Below the pieces are notes generated by a model that had not been told where the DNA came from, ran no database searches, and saw only the letters and a list, made by a program, of their open reading frames with translations. Of a stretch of DNA of 64,000 bases, positions 55,640 through 64,000 are shown piece after piece. The translations under genes were made by a program, and so were the position numbers. This DNA comes from Lepus europaeus. Its lineage: Eukaryota; Chordata; Mammalia; Lagomorpha; Leporidae. The DNA is taken from assembly GCF_033115175.1 (NCBI RefSeq), contig NC_084840.1, positions 75,407,179 through 75,471,178 of the forward strand. The letters run 5' to 3'. Within the stretch, counting starts at the first letter, position 1. Each line of letters starts with the position of its first letter.

Positions 55640-56850
55640 TCTGAAGACAAAAATAAATATTAATAAATAAACATTAATAAATAATCAATGCAGAGGAAAA
55701 TTTTGATAAGATTCAGCATCTCTTCATGATAAAAAAACCCTCAACAAGCTAAATGTACAAGCAATGTACCCCAAAATTATAAAAGCTATATATGACAAAA
55801 CAACAGCTATATCATACTGAATGCAGAAAAGCTGAAAGCATTTGCTCTTGTATCTGTAACAAGACAAGGATATCCACTTCCATCATTCTTATTTAATATA
55901 GTTTTGGAAGTATTGAAAGAGCAATTAAGGGGGGAGAGAGAAATAAAGGGCATCAAAATTGGGAAGGAAGAAGTCAAAGTATCCATGTTTGCAGATGGCA
56001 TGATGTTGTAATGGAAAAACCTAAACATTCACCAAAAGGCTATTAGAACTGATAAAACAATTCAATAGAGTTGCAGATTACAAAATGAGCATACAAAAAA
56101 TTGTATCTTTGTATATGCTAAAGATGAACTTCCTAAAAGAGAAATAAAAAACAAAATCCCACACACAATAGCCACATACATGTTATCTATCTATCTATCT
56201 ATATATACTTATATTCATAAGTATAAATATAATTAAAGAAGAAAAAAATCTCTATAATGAAAATTATAAGACATTTGATGAAAATGATCATCAGGAACAC
56301 ACCATAAAGTGGAAGGATATTACTTGCTGATGGATTGAAAAATTAATATAATTAAAATATCTATACTCCTTAAAGCAATGTACAGATTCAGTGCCATCCC
56401 AATCAAAATACCAATGACATTCTTTACAGAATTAGAAGAAACAAGCCTAAAATTCAAGAGGAATCATAAAAGATCCATAATAGCCAAAGCAATTCTGGGC
56501 AAAAATAAATCAAATTGTAGCTATCAGCTTAGCTGACTTCCAAGCATGCCACAAAGCTATAATAATTAAATAGTGTGCCTTGGCATAAAAACTTACACAC
56601 ATATCTGTAGAACAGAATAGTGATGGAGTGCCCAGAAATTAATTCATGTACATATAGTCAACTGATTCTTGACAAAAGACCTAGACTACACTTTGAAGGA
56701 AGAGTATCTCTTCAGTAAGTGCTGCTGGCATACCTGGATGTATATATGTAGAAGAATGAAATTAGATACATAATTTTCCCCACATACAAAAATTAATTCA
56801 AGATAGAACAAAAATCTAAATTTAAGACCTGAGACTATGAAATTACTGGA
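55640..56850 (+). mobile_element. Ancient L1 ORF2 remnant (reverse-transcriptase region)
   Basis: In broken frames it follows L1 reverse transcriptase: FDKIQH-like, a degraded [14 protein letters not shown] (ACAAGACAAGGATATCCACT), and GCAGATGGCATGATGTTGTA for the F/A-D-D box (now ADGM). Further on is a stretch like the ORF2 part after the palm domain (about 56340-56500). It is much more diverged than the other L1s. A (TATC)n run lies at 56183-56202. Confidence 0.75.
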
Positions 56851-56861
56851 AGAAAAAAATG

Positions 56862-57143
56862 ATGGGCAGTTGTGTGATGCAGCAGTTACTTTGCTGTTCA
56901 GGATACCCACATTCCATGTAGGAGTACCTGATTTGATTCTTGGTTACTCCAATTCCAATCTATCTTCCTACTAATGCACACTGTGGGAGGCAGCAGTTTA
57001 TGTTTCAACCCAGGTTGAATCAGGCTCCTGGCTTCAGACTGGTTTAAACTTTGCTATTGCATACATTTGGAGAGTGAACTACTCCATGGAAGATCACTCT
57101 CTATTTCTTTACCTTTCAAATAAAAACAAAAATAAATAAATAA
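56862..57143 (+). mobile_element. CSINE, old copy
   Basis: Diverged head GATGGGCAGTTGTGTGATGC, core CTGGCTTCAGACTGG, tail AAATAAAAACAAAAATAAAT. Confidence 0.72.
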
Positions 57144-57299
57144 AACTAATGTTTTCAATATACTGAATCATTCTGCATTTATATCTTGTATTGTTTGTTA
57201 TTAATTTAAGATCACAAAATATCTAACAAATTACTATTTTCTCAATCTATTTTTATTTTCTACTTCTTAGAATGGCAATTAAAGTTATCAATAACTGGA

Positions 57300-57370
57300 T
57301 TAATCCTTGAAATTCTTTCTCAGCCATGGGATTGTCTGTGTATATAAAGTCTATTGATTTTTGTGTTTTT
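57300..57370 (-). repeat. Possible old L1 ORF2 fragment
   Basis: GTCTGTGTATATAAAGTCTA and TTGATTTTTGTG match the antisense of L1 ORF2 (compare 32500-32540). The second L1 is inserted next to it. Confidence 0.5.
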
Positions 57371-58573
57371 TTATATTTTCTTTTTTTTAACTTTTATTTA
57401 GTAAATATAAATTTCCAAAATAGAGTTTATGGATTACAATGGCTTTCCCCCCCACAACTTCCTCCGACCTGCAACCCTCCCATCTCCCACTCCCTCTCCC
57501 ATTCCATTCACATCAAGATTCATTTTCAATTATCTTTATATACAGAAGATCAATTTAGTATACATTAAGTAAAGATTTCATCAGTTTGCACCCACACAGA
57601 ACATAAAGTGTAAAATACTGTTTCAGTACTAATTGTAGCATTAATTCACATTGAACAACACATTAATGACAGAGATCCCACATGAGGAGTAAGTGCACAG
57701 TGACTCCTGTTGTTGATTTAACAATTTGACACTCTTATTTATGGCATCAGTAGTCTCCCTAGGCTCTAGTCATTAGTTGCCAAGCCTATGGAAGCCTTTT
57801 GAGTTCGCTGACTTTGATCTTATTCAGACAGGGTCATAGTCAAAATGGAAGTTCTCTGCTCCCTTCAGACAAAGGTACCTCCTTCTTTCATGGCTCGTTC
57901 TTTCTACTGGAATCTCACTCGCAGAGATCTTTCATTTAGGTCCTCATTTAGGTCCCTTTTTTTGCTACAGTGTCTTGGCTTTCCCTGCCTAAAATACTCT
58001 CATGGGCTCTTCAGCCAGATCCAAATGCCTTAAGGGCTGATTGTGAGGCCAGAGTGCTATTTAGGACATCTGCCATTCTATGAGTCTGCTGTGTATCCTA
58101 CTTCCTATTTTGGATCGTTCTCTCCCTATTTTATTCTATCAGTTAGTATTAGCAGACACAAGTCTTGTTTATGTGATCCCTTTGACTCAGTATGATCAAC
58201 TGTGAACTGAAATTGATCACTTGGACTAGTGAGATGGTATTGGTACATGCAACCTTGATGGGATTGTATTGGAATACCCTGGCACATTTCTAACTCCACC
58301 ATTTGAGGCAAGTCAGCTTCAGTGTGTCCCAAATTGTACATCTCCTCCCTCTCTTATCCCCACTCTTATATTTAACAGGGATCACTTTTCAGTTAAACAC
58401 CTAAGAATAATTTTGTGTTATTTACAGAGTCCAACCAATAGTATTAAGTAGATAAAAAATACTAAGAGGGATAAGGTATTAAATTGTACATAATAGTCAG
58501 GACAAGGGCTGATCAAGTCACTGTTTCTCATAGTGTCCATTTCACTTCAACAGGTTTCCCCTGTGGTGCTCAG

Positions 58574-61500
58574 TTAGTTGTCACTGATCAGGGAGAACGT
58601 ATGATATTTATCCCTTTGGAACTGGCTTAATTCACTCAGCATGATGTTTTCCAGATCCCTCCATTTTGTTGCAAGTGACCAGATTTCATTGTTTTTGACT
58701 GCTGTATAGTATTCTATAGAGTATATATCGCATAATTTCTTTATCCAGTCTACTGTTGATGGGCATTTGGGTTGATTCCAGGTATTACCTATTGTGAACT
58801 GAGCTGCAATAAACATTAAGGTGCAGACAGCTTTTTTGTTTGCCAGTTTAATTTCCTTTGGGTAAATTCCAAGGAGTGGGATGTCTGGGTTGTATGGTAG
58901 GGTTATGTTCAGGTTTCTGAGGAATCTCCAAACTGACTTCCATAGTGGCTTAACCAGTTTGCATTCGCACCAACAGTGGGTTAGTGCCCCTTTTCCCCCA
59001 CATCCTCACCAGCATCTGTTGTTGGTAGATTTCTGAATGTGAGCCATTCTGACCAGTGTGAGATGAAAGCTCATTGTGGTTTTGATTTGCATTTCCCTGA
59101 TGGCTAGTGATCCTGAACATTGTTTCAAGTGTCTGTTGGCCACTTGGATTTCCTCTTTTGAAAAATGTCTATTGAGGTCATTGGCCCATCTCTTAAGTGG
59201 GTTGTTTGTTTTGATGTTGTGGAGTTTCTTGATCTCTTTGTAGATTCTGGTTATTAATCCTTTATCTGTTGCATAGTTTGCAAATATTTTTTCCATTCTG
59301 TTGGTTGCCTCTTCACTTTCCTATTTCTTTTGCAGTACAGAAACTTCTCAATTTGATACAATCCCAAATGTTAATTTTGGCTTTGACTACCTGTGCTTCC
59401 AGGGTCTTTTCCAAGAAGTCTTTGCCTGTACCTATATCTTGCAGGGTTTCTCCAATGTTCTCTAATAATTTGATGGTGTCAGGTCATAGATTTAGGTCTT
59501 TAATCCATGTTGAGTGGATTTTTGTGTAAGGTGAAAGGTAGGGATCTTGCTTCATGCTTCTGCATGTGGAAATCCAATTTTCCTGGCACCACTTATTGCA
59601 TAGACTGTCCTTGCTCCAGGGATTGGTTTTGGATCCTTGATCAAAAATAAGTTGGCTGTAGATGTTTCGGTTGTTTTCTGGTGTTTCTATTCTGTTACAT
59701 TGGTCTATCCATCTGTTTCTGTACCAGTACCATGCTGTTTTGATTACAACTGCCCTGTAGTTTGTCCTGAAATCTGGTATTGTGATGCCTCTGGCTTTGT
59801 TTTTGTTGTACATGATTGCTTTAGCTATTCGTGGTCTCCTGTGTCTCCATAAGAATTTCAGCATCATTTTTTCTAGATCTGTGAAAAATGTCTTTGGTAT
59901 TTTGATTGGTATTGCATTGAATCTATAAATTGCTTTTGGTAGAATGGACATTTTGATGATTTGATTCTTCCAATCCATGAGCATGGAAGATTTTTCCATT
60001 TTTTGATATCCTCTTTTATTTCTTTCTTTAAGATTTTGTAATTCTCATTGTAGAGATTTTTAACATCCTTAGTTAAGTTTATTCCAAGGTACTTGATTGT
60101 TTTTGTAGCTATTGTGAATGGGATTGATCTTAGCAGTTCTTTCATAGCCGAGGCATTGCCTGTGTATACAAAGGCTGTTTTTTCTGTGCATTGATTTTAT
60201 ATCCTGCTACTTTGCAAACTCTTCTATGAGTTCCAATAGTCTCTTAGTGGAGATATTTGCATCCCCTAAATACATCTGCAAAGAAGGATAGTTTGAGTTC
60301 TTCCTTCCCAATTTGTATCCCTTTAATTTCTTTTACTTGCCTAATAGCTCTGGCTAAGACTTCCAAAACTATGTTGAATAGCAGTGGTGAGAGAGGGCAT
60401 CCCTGTCTGGTACCAGATCTCAGTGGAAATGCTTCCAACTTTTCCCCACTCAATAGGATGCTCGCCGTGGGTTTTTCATAAATTGCTTTGATTGTATTGA
60501 GGAATCTTCCTTCCATACCCAGTTTCCTTAGAGTTTTCAGCATGAAAGGATGTTGTATTTTATCAAATGTTTTCACTGCATCCATTGAGAGAATCATATG
60601 GTTTTTCTTCTGCAGTCTGTTAATGTGATGTATCACATTGATTGATTTGTGAACATTGAAGCATCCCTGCATACCAGGGATAAATCCCACTTGGTCTGGG
60701 TGGATGATCTTTCTGATGTGTTGTTGCATTCTATTAGCCAGACTTTTCTTCAGGATGTTTGCATCTATGTTCATCAGGGAAATTGGTCTGTAATTTTCTT
60801 TCAATGCTGCATCTTTTTCCAGCTTAGGGATTAAGGTGATGCTGGCCTCATAGAAAGAATTTAGGACAATTCCCTCTTTTTAGATTGTTCTGAATAGTTT
60901 GAGAAGAATTGGAGTTAGTTCTTCTCTAAATGTCTGCTAGAACTCAGCAGTGAATCCATCTGGTCCTGGGCTTTTCTTTGTTGGGAGGGCCTTTATTACT
61001 ATTTCTATTTCTGTCTCAGTTTTTGGTCTGTTTAGGTTTTCTATGTCTTCCTGGTTCAATTTAGGTAGGTTGCATGTGTCCAGGAATCTATCCATTTCTG
61101 ATAGATTTCCATGTTTGCTGGCATACAAGTCCTTGTAGTAATTTCTGATGATTCTTTTTATTTCTGTGGTGTCTGTTGTTAAGTTTCCTTTTTCATCTCT
61201 GATTTTATTGATTTTGGTCTTTTCTTATTTTAGTTAGTTGGGCCAATGGGGTGTCAATTTTGATTATTTTTTCAAAAAACCAGCTCCTTGTTTGGCTGAT
61301 CTTTTGTGATTTTTTGTGGTTCAATCCTGTTGATTCCTTCTCTGATTTTAATTATCCTCTTCTCCTACTATATTTGGGTCTGGTTTGCTGCAGATTTTCT
61401 AGATTCTTGAGATGCATTGAGAGCTCATTTATTTGGTGCCTTTCCTATTTCTTGATGTAGGACCTTATTGCTATAAACTTTCCTCTTAACACTGCTTTGT

Positions 61501-62715
61501 ATCCCATAAGTTTTGGTATGTTGTGCTGTTATCCTCATTTACTTCCAGAATTTTTGATTTCTCTTTTGATTTCTTCCATGACCTATTGTTCACTCAGGAG
61601 CATGTTGTTCAATCTCCATGTGTTTGCATATGCTCTAGGGATTCCTGAGTTGCTAATTTCCAACTTCATTCCCCTGTTGTCCGAGAAGCTGCATGGTGTG
61701 ATTCTAATTCTTTTTTTTTTTTGACAGGCAGAGTGGACAGTGAGAGAGAGAGACAGAGAGAAAGGTCGTCCTTTTGCCATTGGTTCACCCTCCAATGGCC
61801 ACCGCGGCTGGCGCGCTGCGGCTGGCTCACCGCACTGATCCGATGGCAGGAGCCAGGTGCTTCTCCTGGTCTTCCATGGGGTGCAGGGCCCAAGCACTTG
61901 GGCCATCCTCCACTGCACTCCTGGGCCACAGCAGAGAGCTGGCCTGGAAGAGGGGCAACCAGGACAGAATCCAGCGCCCCGACTGGGACTAGAACCGGTG
62001 TGCCAGCACCGCAAGGCAGAGGATTAGCCCGTTGAGCCGCGGTGCTGGCCAGTATGATTCTAATTCTTTTGAATTTGCTGAGACTTGCTTTATGGCCTAG
62101 TATGTGGTCAGTCCTAGAGTAGGTCCCATGTACTGCTGAGAAGAATGTAAATTCTTTATGTGTAGGATGAAAAGATCTGTAGATATCTGTTAGAATCTTT
62201 TGGGCTATAGTGTCATTTAAATCTACTGTTTCCTTTTTGATTTTCTGTCTGGTTGATCTGTTTCTGAGAGTGGAGTATTGAAGTCCTTCAGTACTATTGT
62301 ATTGGAGTCTAAGTCTCCCTTTATGTCCCTTAACAATCTTTTAAATAACTGGTGCCCTGTAGTTAGGTGCATATACATTGATAATCATTATATCTTCCTG
62401 TTGAATTGATCCCTTAATCATTATACAGTGCCCCTCTTTGTCTCTCTTAACAGTTTTTGTGTTAAAGTTTATCTTGTCTGATATTAAGATGGATACGCTT
62501 GCTCTTTTTTCATATCTGTTGGCATGGTATATCTTTTTCAAGCCTTTCACTTTCAGTCTGTATGCATCTTTGTTGGAAAGATGTGTTTCTTGTAAGCAGC
62601 AAATAAATGGGTTTTGTTCCCTAACCCAATCAGCCAATCTGTGACTTTTAACCGGAGAGTTGAGGCCATTAACATTCAATGTGACTATTGATAAGTAGAA
62701 ACTTGGCTCTGCCAT
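58574..62715 (-). pseudogene. L1 ORF2: L1 ORF2, heavily mutated
   Basis: Fragments in order: endonuclease start (62715-62341, [20 protein letters not shown], with QETHLS), central parts around a CSINE insertion (61715-62054), reverse transcriptase (60804-60244, [16 protein letters not shown]), post-palm part (59999-59484) and C-terminus (59296-58574). The catalytic box reads SFFADVFRG at about 60280. A small deletion after FAD removes the second catalytic Asp. A TGA stands after KDLNL at 59484-59486, the same position as in the full-length L1. Confidence 0.9.
61715..62054 (-). mobile_element. Young CSINE inside the older L1
   Basis: 16-bp TSD TGATTCTAATTCTTTT at 61699-61714 and 62055-62070. 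Uninterrupted L1 sequence at 34080-34095 shows the empty site. T-run, GACAGGCAGAGTGGACAG, head complement GAGCCGCGGTGCTGGCC. Confidence 0.95.
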
Positions 62716-62819
62716 TTTCCCAAAGATATTTTCTAATATATGCTTTGAACTTCCTGTGATCTTTTGCTGTGAGTTTCCTTCTTTTACCTTCTTTCATATT
62801 GATGACCATGTTTCTGTGT

Positions 62820-63033
62820 TTCTGTGTGTAACACATCTTTAAGCATCTTTTGCAGGGTTGGATGAGTGATGACAAATTCTTTCAATTTCTGTTTGTTATG
62901 AAAGGTCTTTATTTCACCTTCATTCACAAATGAGAGCTTTGCAGGATATAAAATTCTGGGCTGGCAGTTTTTCTTAGTACCTGGGCTATATCTCGCCATT
63001 CCCTTCTAGCCTGTAGGGTTTCTGATCAGAAGT
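62820..63033 (-). pseudogene. L1 ORF1: L1 ORF1 C-terminal remnant
   Basis: Encodes a version of ILYPAKLSFVNEGEIKTFHN and LQKMLKDV, matching the end of the intact ORF1 at 34859-35070. The rest of ORF1 and the 5' UTR are missing through 5' truncation. Confidence 0.85.
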
Positions 63034-63615
63034 CTGATCAGACTTTCGTGAATTAGGTGAGGCTAAGAAAAGTGAAGATATTACATGTTAATACCTGCTT
63101 TATACAAAACCATTTGGAAATGCATTGCCAGCTGATACAAAGACTCAAAGGAATCGACTGAACATGGTGCAGAGATGTGTGTAGTTTGCCTCTGTAAATT
63201 GTTTCAAAATATAAAATTTGGGAGACTGATGCACACCTCTGACTGTCAGGATTATCTGAAGGATTCCAATCAGGGATCCTTGAGCTCAGATTACTGAGTT
63301 GTATGCTGTACAGAAGGTTTCCTATTTTTAAAAGGCAGATACCCTCCAGTTTACTTCTCTCCCCACCTAGGGGAACACAGGATGCATGGCTTTGTTATAT
63401 TTCTCAAACAGATGACCATGACATTTTTCTGTTGGTGGAAAGTATATATATATAATTTGTGCAAAAGTAAATGTTCTTGGAAATATGTATTGAGAAACGC
63501 TATTCTTGAGACAATAATTTCGGTCATCAGTTCAATAAGAATGCTTGAAATATTAACTACTATGTCTTAGGGTTTAGGGCTACAGAGGTAAAACATGTAG
63601 CCCTTGCCTTCCAGA
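63034..63615. other. Unassigned unique DNA
   Basis: No gene or dated repeat is recognised between the L1 and the last SINE. Confidence 0.5.
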
Positions 63616-63626
63616 GGACCTTGTGT

Positions 63627-63989
63627 TTTTTTTTAAATTTTTAATTTTTTTTTAAATTTTTTACAGGCAGAGTGGACAGTGAGAGAGAGAGACAGAGAGA
63701 AAGGTCTTTCTTTTGCCGTTGGTTCACCCTCCAATGGCCGCCACGGTAGGTGCGCTGCGGCCAGCGCACCGCGCTGATCTGATGGCAGGAGCCAGGTGCT
63801 TATCCTGGTTTCCCATGGGGTGCAGGGCCCAAGGACTTGGGCCATCCTCCACTGCACTCCCTGGCCACAGCAGAGAGCTAGCCTGGAAGAGGGGCAACCG
63901 GGACAGGATTGGTGCCCTGACTGGGACTAGAACCCGGTGTGCCGGCGCCGCAAGGCGGAGGATTAGCCTAGTGAGCCGCGGCGCCGGCT
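63627..63989 (-). mobile_element. Young CSINE with 11-bp TSD at the window's end
   Basis: TSD GGACCTTGTGT at 63616-63626 and 63990-64000 (it may extend past the window). Head complement GCCGCGGCGCCGGC is nearly intact. The tail is an unusual T/A mixture, TTTTTTTTAAATTTTTAATT. Confidence 0.92.
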
Positions 63990-64000
63990 GGACCTTGTGT

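Larger units (their letters stand above)
57371..63033 (-). mobile_element. L1: Older 5'-truncated L1, about 5.3 kb without the nested SINE
   Basis: Minus-strand order: the last part of ORF1 (63033-62820), ORF2 (62715-58574, many breaks), then the 3' UTR (58573-57371) ending in poly-T. Similarity to the full-length L1 stops at GTTTCTGATCAGAAGTC (about 63033). Its 3' UTR has only one 3' module and no internal poly(A). Higher divergence and the nested SINE make it older than the 29.5-36.8 kb element. Confidence 0.92.

Noticed and set aside
1..64000. CRISPR arrays, bacterial operons or phage modules
   Set aside because: No regularly spaced direct repeats with unique spacers, no ribosome-binding-site/ORF organisation. 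The DNA is plainly mammalian.

Overview
The window is mammalian nuclear DNA, almost certainly from a rabbit or close relative (Lagomorpha). The main evidence is about 45 copies of a tRNA-derived SINE with the GC-rich head and (CT)n/(AAATAA)n tail typical of the lagomorph C repeat (CSINE), together with L1 elements whose 3' ends match each other but not primate or rodent L1. There are no prokaryotic features.

Only one host protein-coding gene is supported: the 3' half of an AKR1C-family aldo-keto reductase on the + strand. Its last four coding exons are at 1332-1441, 2031-2196, 7765-7847 and 9655-9697. Their lengths are 110, 166, 83 and 43 bp, splice sites and phases agree, and together they encode the last 133 residues of a protein of the family's usual 323 residues. 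The 3' UTR ends near a polyadenylation signal at 10143-10148. Exons 1-5 lie upstream of the window.

From 10.2 kb to the end no intact host gene is seen. The DNA is a layered record of retrotransposition. (a) 10.2-24.7 kb: SINEs, many with clean target-site duplications (TSDs), and a minus-strand fragment of a degraded class I endogenous retrovirus gag. (b) 24.73-26.85 kb: a 5'-truncated processed pseudogene of the BTB zinc-finger gene ZBTB18, itself split by an L1 3' fragment. (c) 28.2-29.1 kb: a candidate mariner-like MITE and a candidate class I LTR. (d) 29.47-36.76 kb: a full-length minus-strand L1 with a 13-bp TSD, a CpG-rich 5' UTR with a 79-bp tandem array, an intact 330-codon ORF1 and an ORF2 with three breaks. 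(e) 38.05-39.81 kb: a plus-strand L1 3' UTR copy split by a minus-strand L1 3' fragment. (f) 45.06-45.43 kb: a solo class II LTR with a 6-bp TSD. (g) 50.42-51.91 kb: an L1 inverted by twin priming, with a 15-bp TSD. (h) 57.37-63.03 kb: an older, 5'-truncated minus-strand L1 that carries a younger SINE.

The most interesting structural observation is in the L1 3' UTRs. The younger copies carry two diverged tandem versions of a 3' module separated by an internal poly(A) tract. Older copies carry one module, and one copy ends exactly at the internal poly(A). This reads as an L1 lineage that captured a second L1 3' end. In the AKR1C gene, Phe replaces Tyr at the two cofactor-contacting positions 216 and 272, with other changes in the binding pocket. 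I found no evidence for a wholly new biological system.
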